From an uncultured Shinella sp. (lineage in GTDB: Bacteria > Pseudomonadota > Alphaproteobacteria > Rhizobiales > Rhizobiaceae), in contig CAMPIK010000020.1 of the NCBI GenBank assembly GCA_946886325.1, positions 1-12,126 on the forward strand: 12,126 nucleotides of DNA, given 5' to 3'. A program made the translations under genes and the position numbers. Positions 1 to 6,374 of the stretch are shown here, in pieces. The notes beneath the pieces are model-generated. The model had not been told where the DNA came from and made no database searches. It saw only the letters and a list, made by a program, of their open reading frames with translations. The stretch's first letter is position 1, and each line of letters starts with the position of its first letter.

Positions 1-583
1 GATAGGCGCTCATCGCGCCGGTCGGCGGCGCGATCGACATGTCGTTGTCGTTGAGAATGACGATCAGACGGGCATCGAGCGCACCGGCATTGTTGAGCGC
101 CTCATAGGCCATGCCGGCCGACATCGCGCCGTCGCCGATGACCGAGATGACATTGCGCGGATGGCCGGAGAGATCAGCCGCGACCGCCATGCCGAGCCCG
201 GCGGAGATCGACGTCGAGGAATGCGCGGCGCCGAAGGGGTCGTATGCGCTTTCCGCGCGCCGGGTGAAGCCGGAAAGGCCGTCTTCCTGGCGCAGCGTCC
301 GGATGCGGTCGCGCCGCCCGGTCAGGATCTTGTGCGGGTAACACTGGTGCCCGACGTCGAAGATCAGGCGATCGTTCGGCGTGTCGAAGACCTTGTGGAT
401 GGCGATCGTCAGTTCGACCACGCCAAGCCCGGCGCCGAGGTGGCCGCCGGTTCGCGACACCGCGTCGATCATCTCCGAGCGGACCTCGCCGGCAAGCTGC
501 GGCAGGTCGCGGTCCTCGATCTTTCGGAGATCGGCCGGATATGTCACCTGATCGAGCAGGGGGGTCGCTGGCATTTCGGTCAC
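1..583 (-). CDS. dxs: 1-deoxy-D-xylulose-5-phosphate synthase, N-terminal part (cut by window edge)
   Basis: This enzyme condenses pyruvate and glyceraldehyde 3-phosphate, using thiamine diphosphate, in the first step of the MEP isoprenoid pathway; it also feeds thiamine and pyridoxal synthesis. The visible 194 codons carry the family landmarks in order: [13 protein letters not shown] (about residues 46-58, with the His of the active site), DVGHQ (76-80), [19 protein letters not shown] (115-133), and the thiamine-diphosphate motif GDGAMSAG (150-157) ending in LNDND (177-181). The rest of this roughly 630-residue protein lies left of the window. I chose GTG at 583: AGAAGG sits 8 bases upstream of it, but 17 bases upstream of the internal ATG at 574, and the resulting start (V-T-E-M-P-x-TPLLD) resembles rhizobial homologues. 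In many rhizobia dxs lies close downstream of xseB; here a regulator and a pirin intervene. Confidence 0.96.
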   Translation of the reverse strand, partial: MTEMPATPLLDQVTYPADLRKIEDRDLPQLAGEVRSEMIDAVSRTGGHLGAGLGVVELTIAIHKVFDTPNDRLIFDVGHQCYPHKILTGRRDRIRTLRQEDGLSGFTRRAESAYDPFGAAHSSTSISAGLGMAVAADLSGHPRNVISVIGDGAMSAGMAYEALNNAGALDARLIVILNDNDMSIAPPTGAMSAY

Positions 584-591
584 TCTCACCG

Positions 592-597
592 CCTTCT
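592..597 (-). promoter_or_regulatory. Shine-Dalgarno deciding the dxs GTG start
   Basis: The minus strand reads AGAAGG, 8 bases before the GTG at 583-581. The spacing suits GTG and is too long (17) for the in-frame ATG at 574-572. Confidence 0.55.
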
Positions 598-699
598 TCG
601 TCGCACCAGCCATTCGTGGTGCATCTCGAGGCACCCGCGCGGCCGCCGCGCTTCATGCAGAATGGCGCGGCCGATTGCAACCGCGCATCTGGTGACACT

Positions 700-732
700 A
701 AGGGCAAATTCAAGGGATTGAAACCGGCCCTT
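700..732. other. Nested inverted repeat between pirin and dxs
   Basis: AAGGGC (700-705) pairs with GCCCTT (727-732). Inside it TTCAA (709-713) pairs with TTGAA (718-722) around GGGA. It lies about 60 bases past the pirin stop and about 115 bases before the dxs start, so it could be a weak transcription end for pirin or an operator for dxs. There is no clear U tract, so I do not call it a terminator. The rest of the 584-792 gap shows no gene and no promoter I trust. Confidence 0.3.
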
Positions 733-792
733 TGCCGCAGCGTCATATCGTGAAGACCAATCCCGGCTTTCTTTCGACGGAGGGACCGCGCG

Positions 793-1716
793 TCAGCCGG
801 CCGGCAGCGGCACGAATTCCTCTTCGTCGCCGGGAACGATGTCGAAGCGACCGGTGCGCCATTCCTCCTTGGCCTGTTCGATGCGTTCCTTGGACGAAGA
901 CACGAAGTTCCACCAGATATAGCGCTTCGACCCGAGGGCCGCGCCGCCGAAGAGCATGATGTGACAGCCCTGTTCGCCGGCCTTCAGCGTGATCGCATCG
1001 CCCGGGCGGAAGACGAGCAGCCGGTCGGCTTCGAAGAGGTCGCCGGCGACATCGAGCGTGCCGGAAAGAATGTAGACAGCGCGCTCCTCCCAATCGGCGG
1101 CAAGCGGGGCGGAGGCGCCGGGGGCGAGTGCCAGGTCGGTGTAGAGCGTGTCGGTCGGGACGGACACGGGCGAGCCATGGCCCTCGTAGCGTCCGATGAT
1201 GACGCGGCCGGTGATGCCGTCAGCGTCGAAGGCCGGAAGCTCGTTTCGCATCGTATGGGCGAAGACGGGATCGATTTCCTCGTGGCTGTCGGGCAGCGCG
1301 AGCCAGGTCTGCAGCCCGGAGAGCGACATCGGCTTGCCGCGCAGATTTTCCGGCGAGCGCTCCGAATGCACGATGCCGCGGCCGGCCGTCATCAGGTTCA
1401 CGTCACCAGGCTCGATCACCATCTCGGTGCCGAGGCTGTCGCGGTGCTTGATCTCGCCATCGAAGAGATAGGTGACCGTCGAAAGGCCGATATGCGGGTG
1501 CGGCTTGACGTCGATCGCGTCGCCGGCTTTCAGCAGGGCCGGGCCCATGCGGTCGAAGAAGATGAATGGCCCGACCAGCCGGCGCTTGGCTGTCGGAAGC
1601 GCGCGGCGGACTTCGAAGCCGCCGATGTCGCTCGTGCGCGGGATGATCAGGTGCTCCAGCGCGTCGCAGGCTGCGGCGTCGCCGGGCTCGGGGTCTTGTC
1701 CTGGAAAGAAACTCAT
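793..1716 (-). CDS. Pirin family protein (cupin iron-binding protein)
   Basis: A 307-residue bicupin pirin. The N-terminal cupin carries the metal site: [20 protein letters not shown] around residues 72-91 gives His73 and His75, and [10 protein letters not shown] at 111-120 gives His117 and Glu119, matching the His-His-His-Glu iron ligands of pirin. [11 protein letters not shown] follows at about 132-142, then a second, less conserved cupin repeat to the C-terminus. Bacterial pirins are variously reported as quercetin 2,3-dioxygenases or redox-sensing partner proteins; the sequence does not say which applies. The ATG at 1716 has GGAG 8 bases upstream. The gene lies 84 bases downstream of an HxlR regulator on the same strand, a pairing that suggests control by it, although a strong hairpin separates them. 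Confidence 0.93.
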   Translation of the reverse strand: MSFFPGQDPEPGDAAACDALEHLIIPRTSDIGGFEVRRALPTAKRRLVGPFIFFDRMGPALLKAGDAIDVKPHPHIGLSTVTYLFDGEIKHRDSLGTEMVIEPGDVNLMTAGRGIVHSERSPENLRGKPMSLSGLQTWLALPDSHEEIDPVFAHTMRNELPAFDADGITGRVIIGRYEGHGSPVSVPTDTLYTDLALAPGASAPLAADWEERAVYILSGTLDVAGDLFEADRLLVFRPGDAITLKAGEQGCHIMLFGGAALGSKRYIWWNFVSSSKERIEQAKEEWRTGRFDIVPGDEEEFVPLPAG

Positions 1717-1754
1717 GATGCCGGCTCCAAGGGAATGGCCAAGCCGGCAGCAAA

Positions 1755-1785
1755 CAGGAGCCTTGCCGTCGTGGCAAGGCTCCTG
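1755..1785 (-). terminator. Hairpin between the HxlR gene and pirin
   Basis: CAGGAGCCTTGCC (1755-1767), loop GTCGT, then GGCAAGGCTCCTG (1773-1785): a perfect 13-base-pair stem. It begins 15 bases after the HxlR stop and is followed on the minus strand by TTTGCTG, a short U run. It is a likely intrinsic terminator or attenuator, so pirin may be only partly co-transcribed with the regulator, or may have its own promoter within the remaining 38 bases. Confidence 0.7.
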
Positions 1786-1800
1786 CCGGAAACAGACCGT

Positions 1801-2190
1801 TCAGGAATGCGGCTTGATCGTGTGCTCGTCGAACGTCTTCTGCGCGCTTTCGATCTCGTTGCGGTTTTCCTGCACCCAGTCGACCAGTTCGGTGACCGGC
1901 TTCAGGAGCTTGAAGCCGAGCGGGGTCAGTTCATAGTCCACGCGGGGCGGGATGGTCGGGAACATCGTGCGCGTGACGAGGCCGTCCCGCTCGAGGTGCC
2001 GGAGCGTCAGGGTCAGCATGCGTTGCGAAATGCCTTCCACGACCTTCTTCAGCTCGTTGAAGCGAAGCGGACCTTCGCTCAGCGTGTCGATGACGTAGAG
2101 GCTCCATTTGTCGCCCACGCGATCGAGAATTTCGCGCGTGCCGGGATTCGTGACCGGCCGGCTCTCGGAGTCGTCCTGCTGTGTCAACAT
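1801..2190 (-). CDS. HxlR-family winged helix-turn-helix regulator
   Basis: A 129-residue DNA-binding protein of the HxlR (MarR-like) family, which act as dimers. Family signatures seen: GDKWSLYVIDTLSEGPLRFNEL (about 26-47), GISQRMLTLTLRHLERDGLVTR (53-74, recognition helix) and PPRVDYELTPLG (81-92, wing). The protein contains no cysteine at all, while thiol-sensing members of the family (YodB/HypR type) use a conserved N-terminal Cys; any signal must therefore be sensed differently. A TTG codon at 2193 lies directly before the ATG, but AGAAGG 7 bases upstream of ATG 2190 decides for the ATG. Neighbours are pirin downstream and a repeat-containing 450-base gap upstream that probably holds its promoter and operator. 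Confidence 0.92.
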   Translation of the reverse strand: MLTQQDDSESRPVTNPGTREILDRVGDKWSLYVIDTLSEGPLRFNELKKVVEGISQRMLTLTLRHLERDGLVTRTMFPTIPPRVDYELTPLGFKLLKPVTELVDWVQENRNEIESAQKTFDEHTIKPHS

Positions 2191-2197
2191 CAAAATA

Positions 2198-2203
2198 CCT
2201 TCT
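2198..2203 (-). promoter_or_regulatory. Shine-Dalgarno of the HxlR gene
   Basis: AGAAGG on the minus strand, 7 bases before the ATG at 2190-2188. It supports the ATG over the adjacent TTG. Confidence 0.6.
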
Positions 2204-2421
2204 TCAAGTCTTGGGAGGGGTCTTGCGCGAAAAAGGCGGAGCGTGGGGAAGTCGCCCCGGCGCCGAGGGTTGGGCGATACGCGCGTAATGGTCTGGTATA
2301 TCTGGCCATGCCGGTCCTCGTGCGCATTGAAACGGTGAGACCGCCACCCGAAAAGGATGGCGCCCTAATTCCGGGTCCCATTTATTGAGGGTACGCCGTA
2401 ATTAAGGATCAAATGGGGTTT

Positions 2422-2529
2422 CAAGTGTCAAAAAGCAATCCCCAAAAAGTGGCCAGATCGGGGTCGGCCTGGGGCGCGAGACGGCGATGCCGTCATCAAG
2501 TTATTAAAAAGTCTTCAAGTTACAAAAAG
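2422..2529 (+). repeat. Three direct repeats, consensus CAAGTKW(Y)YAAAAAG
   Basis: CAAGTGTCAAAAAG (2422-2435), CAAGTTATTAAAAAG (2497-2511) and CAAGTTACAAAAAG (2516-2529). The last two start 19 bases apart, about two helical turns. They lie in the gap upstream of the HxlR gene and downstream of xseB. Possible operator array or remnant of a repeat; function unknown. Confidence 0.5.
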
Positions 2530-2612
2530 AGAACCGACTCGTTTTCTTGCCTCCGCCGAGCCGGCTTAATATTTCTTAATCATGGAGGGCCGAATTTAGT
2601 AAGGCAGCCGAA

Positions 2613-2634
2613 CTGTTCACAATGATGTGAGCAG
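2613..2634 (-). terminator. Possible hairpin after xseB
   Basis: CTG.TCACA (2613-2621) pairs with TGTGA.CAG (2626-2634) around ATGA, starting 8 bases past the xseB stop. On the minus strand one pair is an A-C mismatch and no U tract follows, so this is a weak candidate for the operon end. Confidence 0.35.
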
Positions 2635-2642
2635 ACAACAAA

Positions 2643-2897
2643 TTACGCACCGTCCAGCGGTTCAACGCCTTGCGGGCGGCCGGCTCGGTCGAGACGAATT
2701 TTCTCGATGCGGTTTTCGGCGGCGCCGAGCAGCGCCTCGCAATGCTTCTTCAGCGCCTCGCCGCGTTCGTAGATTTCGATCGAGCGGTCGAGGGCAACGT
2801 CGCCGCGCTCCAGCGCCGCGACGATCTTCTCCAGTTCCTCGACGGCCTGTTCGAAGCTCAGGGTCGAAACCTCGGGGAGGGACGTCTGTTCGCTCAT
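2643..2897 (-). CDS. xseB: Exodeoxyribonuclease VII small subunit
   Basis: An 84-residue, mostly helical protein of normal length for the family. Core signature: [20 protein letters not shown] (about 13-32), then [20 protein letters not shown] (35-54) and a short coiled-coil end. XseB binds several copies per XseA large subunit to form exonuclease VII, which degrades single-stranded DNA in both directions. The large subunit xseA is not in the window. The ATG at 2897 lies one base past the stop of the upstream deacetylase-like gene (TGA-C-ATG), so the two are almost certainly translated from one message. Confidence 0.95.
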   Translation of the reverse strand: MSEQTSLPEVSTLSFEQAVEELEKIVAALERGDVALDRSIEIYERGEALKKHCEALLGAAENRIEKIRLDRAGRPQGVEPLDGA

Positions 2898-2898
2898 G

Positions 2899-3825
2899 TC
2901 AGCCTCTCATCAGCCGATAGATATGGGTGGCCGCCGATTCGGCGAGCCCTTGCAGGTCATAGCCGCCCTCGAGCAGGCTGACGACCCGGTTCTTCGCCGA
3001 CCGGTCGGCAAGGTCCAGCAGCTTTGCCGTCGCCCAGTCGAAATCGTCGGCGACGAGATTGATCTGGGCGAGCGGATCGCGGTGATGCGCGTCGAACCCC
3101 GCCGAGATCAGGATGATGTCGGGCTGGAAATCCGCCACCCTCGGCAGTACGCGCGACTTGAACGCCTCGCGGAAATGGTCGCTGCCGTCATTGGTCGACA
3201 GCGGTGCGTTGACGATGTTGCCGGCGCCGATTTCCGTCTTGGCGCCCGATCCCGGATAGAGCGGCATCTGGTGCGTCGAGCAGAAGAGCACGGACGGATC
3301 GTCCCAGAAGATGTCCTGCGTGCCGTTGCCGTGATGCACGTCCCAGTCGATGATGGCGACCCGCTCGGCGCCATGCGCCTTCTGGGCATGACGCGCGGCA
3401 ATCGCCACGTTGTTGAAGAAGCAGAAGCCCATCGCCTTTGATTTTTCGGCATGATGTCCGGGTGGCCGCGAGGCGACGAAGACATTGTCGGCGTTACCGG
3501 AAAAGACCGCATCGACCGCAGCGATCGCGCCGCCGACGCCGGTCAGCGCGGCCTGCAGGCTGGCCGGACTGGCATAGGTGTCCGCCTCGATCTGGATGAT
3601 GCCCTCTTCGGGCATTTCCTTCATGACCGCTTTCAGGTGCTCCTCGGGATGGGCGAGCAGCACGAAGTCCTCGTTGGCCTGCGGCGCCTTCTCCCGCTTC
3701 AGCGGCTGGAAGCGTTCGTGTTCGAGGGCAAGGTTGAGCGCCCGCAGCCGATCCGGCCGCTCCGCATGGCCTTCCGGCACCTGATGCTCCAGGAAGATCG
3801 GGTTCTCGTAGAGGATCGTCGTCAT
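2899..3825 (-). CDS. Histone-deacetylase-family zinc hydrolase (HDAC-like amidohydrolase)
   Basis: A 308-residue enzyme of the arginase/deacetylase fold, in the class of bacterial acetoin-utilisation (AcuC-like) and acetylpolyamine amidohydrolase proteins. Seen in order: [11 protein letters not shown] (20-30), RPPGHHA with the His124-His125 active-site pair, [16 protein letters not shown] (132-147), [11 protein letters not shown] (160-170) with Zn ligands Asp160 or Asp162 and His164, [11 protein letters not shown] (241-251) with Zn ligand Asp245, and LLEGGYD (284-290) with catalytic Tyr289. All catalytic residues are present, so it should be active. The substrate could be an acetyl-lysine protein or an acetylated small amine; the sequence does not decide. 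It is a cytoplasmic protein without signal peptide. Pairing with xseB is familiar from Rhizobiales genomes but no functional link is known to me. Confidence 0.94.
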   Translation of the reverse strand: MTTILYENPIFLEHQVPEGHAERPDRLRALNLALEHERFQPLKREKAPQANEDFVLLAHPEEHLKAVMKEMPEEGIIQIEADTYASPASLQAALTGVGGAIAAVDAVFSGNADNVFVASRPPGHHAEKSKAMGFCFFNNVAIAARHAQKAHGAERVAIIDWDVHHGNGTQDIFWDDPSVLFCSTHQMPLYPGSGAKTEIGAGNIVNAPLSTNDGSDHFREAFKSRVLPRVADFQPDIILISAGFDAHHRDPLAQINLVADDFDWATAKLLDLADRSAKNRVVSLLEGGYDLQGLAESAATHIYRLMRG

Positions 3826-3940
3826 GGCGGGAAGCTATCCATTGCGCAACGTCAGGTCCATGGAAAATGGGCCTGCCTGCCGGTCTTTCAACAGGCGGCG
3901 CGCGATGGCCGGGCGACGCCGTCGCTTGGCGCTTCGGTCA

Positions 3941-3957
3941 GGGGCTATCTTCGCCCC
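3941..3957 (-). terminator. Second hairpin downstream of bioY
   Basis: GGGGC (3941-3945) and GCCCC (3953-3957) around TATCTTC, located 5 bases beyond the larger bioY hairpin. No U tract. It may assist termination or protect the 3' end. Confidence 0.35.
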
Positions 3958-3962
3958 GCTTC

Positions 3963-3987
3963 GTCGGCGCGCTTTCGACGCGCCGAC
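3963..3987 (-). terminator. Hairpin downstream of bioY
   Basis: GTCGGCGCG (3963-3971), loop CTTTCGA, CGCGCCGAC (3979-3987): a perfect 9-base-pair, very GC-rich stem 18 bases past the bioY stop. It lacks a U tract on the minus strand, so termination may need Rho or the structure may act as a 3' stabiliser for the bioMNY message. Confidence 0.5.
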
Positions 3988-4005
3988 TATGGTCTTCGGG
4001 TCTGG

Positions 4006-4569
4006 TCAGGCGCGATGCGGCAGAAGGGGATAACCGGCGAGCACCGCGCGGCCTGCGAGCATGGCGATGAAGGCCTTGATGAGGTCGCCGGGGATGAAGA
4101 CCAGCGAGGCGATCGTCGTCTCGAAGAAGGCCTTGCCGCTCATGTAGGAGAGCCAGGCGATGCCGAAGGCATAGTTGACGACGATGCCGCCGATGACGGC
4201 TGCACCGAGGAAGGCCAGGAACTGCGCCAGTTCGCCCTGATCCTCGCGCACATGGCGCTCGGCGAGCCAGCCGCACACATAGGCGCCGACGACCCAGCCG
4301 ACGAGGAAGCCGGCGGTCGGTCCGGCAAAGACGGCAAGGCCGCCGCGACCGCCTGAAAGAACGGGCAGGCCGATCGCGACGAGAAGCAGCACGAGAAGGC
4401 AGGCGGCGGCACCGCGCCGGGCGCCGAGAATGCAGCCCGCCAGCATCACGCCGAGCGATTGCGCGGTGATCGGAACGGGGATGAAGCCGAGCGTTACCGG
4501 CGGCATCAGGCCGAGCACGACGATGATGGCCGCAAACAATGCGACGAGGACGATGTCTCTGGTGCTCAT
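4006..4569 (-). CDS. bioY: Biotin transporter substrate-binding membrane protein BioY (ECF S component)
   Basis: A 187-residue integral membrane protein of usual BioY length with about six hydrophobic segments. BioY signatures: PVPITAQSLGVMLAGCILGARRG (31-53), GLPVLSGGRGGLAVFAGPTAGFLVGW (67-92), then a long helix pair and PGDLIKAFIAMLAG (160-173) near the end. It captures biotin in the membrane, alone or with the BioM-BioN energising module. The open frame extends 30 codons further upstream, but ATG 4569 has GGAG 7 bases before it and removes an overlap with bioN, so it is the likely start. The gap to the bioN stop is 37 bases. It is the last gene of bioM-bioN-bioY. Confidence 0.95.
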   Translation of the reverse strand: MSTRDIVLVALFAAIIVVLGLMPPVTLGFIPVPITAQSLGVMLAGCILGARRGAAACLLVLLLVAIGLPVLSGGRGGLAVFAGPTAGFLVGWVVGAYVCGWLAERHVREDQGELAQFLAFLGAAVIGGIVVNYAFGIAWLSYMSGKAFFETTIASLVFIPGDLIKAFIAMLAGRAVLAGYPLLPHRA

Positions 4570-4606
4570 GGTCTTTCTCCGATTCCCCGCAATGGATAAT
4601 TTTGGG

Positions 4607-5212
4607 TTAATGCCGCCGAAATCCGCGTGCGTCAATCGCCATGGCGATCGTATCCGCATCCTTGAGCGTCAGGATGATCAGCGGGACCAGGACCGTCAAC
4701 GGACGCATCGCGATGCCCCTTGCCTTGTGGGCATCGCGGATGTCCGCATAGCGCGCGAAGATTTCCGGCACGAAGCGAATGACGAGCCCGACGGCAAGGC
4801 TGACATCGGCAGCCCGCACCAGCCCGAAGCGTTCCAGCGGTTTGAGAATGCGGGTGATCTCGTCCATGAAGGCGGATATGCCTGTCGTCGCGGTAATCGC
4901 GGCGGCAAGCAGGACCAGCGCCGTCAGCCGCAGCAGGACGGCAGCGGCTTCTTCCGCCGAGTGAAAGACGAGGTTGGCGAGCGCGAGCAGGGCCACGGTG
5001 AAGAGCACGAAACGCACGCGCCGGAAGGCTTCCGCCACGCCGATCCCGGTGGAGAGATAGAGAAGCGTCGCGAAAACGGTCGCCGGCCCGAGTGCCCAGA
5101 GCGTCGATGTGAGAAGCAGCACGGTCGCCGCGACGAACAGCAGCACGAGCTTGGCGCGGACGGGGAAGCGGTGGAGAAGGCTGTTTCCCTCGATATCGAG
5201 CCCGGTCAGCAT
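4607..5212 (-). CDS. bioN: ECF biotin transporter transmembrane coupling protein BioN
   Basis: A 201-residue T-component of the energy-coupling-factor transporter. Hydrophobic segments lie at about 21-36, 43-58, 67-83, 91-113 and 173-184. The two Ala-Arg-Gly coupling motifs that dock onto the ATPase are both present, at residues 164-166 (AHKARG) and 195-197 (IDARGF). BioN transmits ATP-driven movement from BioM to BioY. Its start ATG at 5212 overlaps the bioM stop by 7 bases (ATGCTGA), indicating translational coupling. At about 200 residues it is shorter than many T-components (about 250) but normal for BioN. Confidence 0.94.
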   Translation of the reverse strand: MLTGLDIEGNSLLHRFPVRAKLVLLFVAATVLLLTSTLWALGPATVFATLLYLSTGIGVAEAFRRVRFVLFTVALLALANLVFHSAEEAAAVLLRLTALVLLAAAITATTGISAFMDEITRILKPLERFGLVRAADVSLAVGLVIRFVPEIFARYADIRDAHKARGIAMRPLTVLVPLIILTLKDADTIAMAIDARGFRRH

Positions 5213-5886
5213 CCGGCGATGTCCCTGTAGGTGTCTATCGTCCGTCCCGGCGGACCGTCGGCCGCAAGCCGGCCTTCATGAAACAGCAGGACCCGGTCGA
5301 AATGCTCGATGAGGGAAAGGTCATGCGTGATAACGATCACCTGTTCGTCGAGCGCCGCGATGGTGCGCGCGATCAGCGCCCGGTTGCGAAGATCGAGTTG
5401 GTTGGTCGGTTCGTCCAGGATCAGCAGATCGGGACCTGTCACCAGGACGCTGGCGATCGCGCCGAGCTGGTTCTCGCCGCCGGAAAGCTCATGCACCCTG
5501 CGCCGGGCCAGATGCACTATGCCGAAGCGTTGAAGGACGGCATCGGTGAGCCGGGTGATTTCGGCGGCCGGCAGGCCCCTGTTCTTCAGGCCGAAGGCGA
5601 TGTCCTCCGCGAGAATAGGCAGGATCATCTGGTGCTGCGGATTCTGGAAGATGAAACCCGTCTTGCCGCGCGCGGCCTCTTCCTTCTCGACCGTATCCAG
5701 CCCGTCGACCGTGACGGATCCGGCTGTCGGCTTGACCAGCCCGTTGATGAGCCGTGCGAAGGTCGTCTTGCCCGAACCGTTGAGGCCGATCACGCCGATG
5801 CGGCGTTCGTGCAGCCTGAGCGTCAATGGATGAAGGGCAAGGCGTCCGGCATAGTCGACGGCCGCGCCGGTAAACACGATGTCCAA
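5206..5886 (-). CDS. bioM: ECF biotin transporter ATP-binding protein BioM
   Basis: A 226-residue ABC ATPase that powers biotin import with BioN and BioY. Walker A GLNGSGKT (34-41), Q-loop FIFQNPQHQ with Gln81, signature LSGGE (134-138), Walker B LLILDEPTNQLD (154-165) and H-loop His188 are all intact. The QNPQHQ stretch after the Q-loop fits the ECF ATPases. It starts with TTG at 5886: GGAGAGAGA lies upstream with 9 bases from GGAG to the TTG, while the next in-frame start (GTG at 5877) would be 18 bases away. It is the first gene of the operon. Expression is probably biotin-controlled, through BioR or BirA elsewhere in the genome; no convincing operator is seen. Confidence 0.94.
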   Translation of the reverse strand: MDIVFTGAAVDYAGRLALHPLTLRLHERRIGVIGLNGSGKTTFARLINGLVKPTAGSVTVDGLDTVEKEEAARGKTGFIFQNPQHQMILPILAEDIAFGLKNRGLPAAEITRLTDAVLQRFGIVHLARRRVHELSGGENQLGAIASVLVTGPDLLILDEPTNQLDLRNRALIARTIAALDEQVIVITHDLSLIEHFDRVLLFHEGRLAADGPPGRTIDTYRDIAGC

Positions 5887-5890
5887 CAGG

Positions 5891-5899
5891 TCTCTCTCC
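5891..5899 (-). promoter_or_regulatory. Shine-Dalgarno setting the TTG start of bioM
   Basis: The minus strand reads GGAGAGAGA, with GGAG ending 9 bases before TTG 5886-5884. It supports the unusual start codon. Confidence 0.55.
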
Positions 5900-5909
5900 A
5901 GTCGCGCAT

Positions 5910-5955
5910 TCTATAGACCAGGTCGGTGCCGTTTGAAAACACGATTGAAAACGGC
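5910..5955 (-). promoter_or_regulatory. Candidate bioMNY promoter/operator region
   Basis: TCTATAGA (5910-5917) is a perfect 8-base palindrome and gives TATAGA on the minus strand, a fair -10 element 24 bases before the bioM start. The -35 position at usual spacing holds only TTTCAA. Upstream are an inverted repeat GCCGTTT/AAACGGC (5928-5934, 5949-5955) and a direct repeat TTGAAAAC (5933-5940, 5945-5952). The palindrome matches the rhizobial BioR consensus TTATMKATAA only partly (7 of 10 on the minus strand). Confidence 0.35.
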
Positions 5956-5992
5956 CCGACGGCCGGAACGCCTCAAGGCGGCCGGCCGTCGG
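5956..5992 (-). terminator. Intrinsic terminator of the small secreted-protein gene
   Basis: CCGACGGCCGG (5956-5966) pairs perfectly with CCGGCCGTCGG (5982-5992), an 11-base-pair stem, with an inner CGCC-TCAA-GGCG stem-loop. It starts 22 bases after the stop of the small secreted-protein gene, and the minus strand continues GCCGTTTTCAATC, giving a short U run. It separates that gene from bioM. Confidence 0.72.
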
Positions 5993-6014
5993 AAATGGAA
6001 AGCGTCGCGTCGTG

Positions 6015-6374
6015 CTAGAGGCCCTGGCGCACCGGTGCCGTGTGGCGGGACGGTGCGGCGCCCGGAGCCTTGATCAGCGTATGACCGGCGCCGGAAGCCT
6101 TGGTGTCGCGGGCAGTCACGCCGCGCGTCTTGTTGGCGGATCGCTCGGCCGAACGGGTAATCGTCTGGCGCTTCTTGCCGTTCGTGGCCTTCACGCGCGA
6201 CTTGCAGGAGGACTTGTTGCAGCCCTTGTTGCGCGTCTGCCTGGCAAATTCCTTGAGCATGAGGCCGCCGATTCCCGCGGCCATTGCGGCGCCCATGCGC
6301 TTCTTGCCGGCAAAGGCGGCGGTGGACGGCATTGCAAGGCACAGAGCCAGCATGAGTGTGATGATCGTTTTCAT
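6015..6374 (-). CDS. Small basic secreted protein of unknown function
   Basis: I do not recognise a family. 119 residues. Residues 1-22 form a clear signal peptide (MKT, hydrophobic core, then AFA before the cut at about 22/23). The mature protein starts GKKR, has a glycine/alanine-rich hydrophobic segment at 27-40 (MGAAMAAGIGGLML) that could lie in or against a membrane, then a Lys/Arg/Ser/Thr-rich, probably disordered tail. Two cysteines, 52 and 57 (CNKSSC), could form a small disulfide loop in the periplasm. Very few acidic residues, so the protein is strongly basic. The start ATG 6374 has GGGGA about 5 bases upstream; the open frame extends upstream but without a signal-peptide-compatible start. 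It is transcribed divergently from the glycosylase and ends at a strong terminator. Confidence 0.75.
   Translation of the reverse strand: MKTIITLMLALCLAMPSTAAFAGKKRMGAAMAAGIGGLMLKEFARQTRNKGCNKSSCKSRVKATNGKKRQTITRSAERSANKTRGVTARDTKASGAGHTLIKAPGAAPSRHTAPVRQGL

Larger units (their letters stand above)
2191..2642. other. Gene-free interval with AT-rich stretches
   Basis: 452 bases between the HxlR start and the xseB stop. Short open frames here (for example 2413-2625 plus) show no recognisable family, no good ribosome site and unusual composition, so I call no gene. Contents: a small hairpin CGCCA...TGGCG near 2342-2362, GACGGC-GAT-GCCGTC at 2480-2494, three direct repeats (2422-2529), a TTAA-N6-TTAA pair near 2566-2579, and a hairpin just after xseB. 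It probably holds the HxlR-gene promoter and could hold a small RNA; neither can be fixed by eye. Confidence 0.6.

Noticed and set aside
174..746. 190-codon minus-strand frame overlapping dxs
   Set aside because: It is a different frame of the same strand as dxs; the dxs frame carries all family motifs and this one none.
961..2388. 475-codon open frame on the plus strand, spanning the pirin and HxlR genes
   Set aside because: It lies wholly antisense to two clearly recognisable genes and shows no domain; such frames are common by codon bias in high-GC genomes.
2566..2579. TTAA-N6-TTAA resembling a CtrA site
   Set aside because: The classical spacing is seven bases and the flanks do not fit; AT-rich DNA gives such pairs by chance.
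2413..2625. 70-codon frame in the gap upstream of the HxlR gene
   Set aside because: No recognisable protein, no good ribosome site, and it contains the direct repeats; more likely regulatory DNA.
4430..5230. 266-codon plus-strand frame over bioN/bioY
   Set aside because: Antisense to two recognised transporter genes; composition (charge-rich, no motifs) typical of a shadow frame.
5910..5917. BioR box upstream of bioM
   Set aside because: Only 7 of 10 consensus positions agree; kept as a candidate regulatory palindrome rather than called a BioR site.
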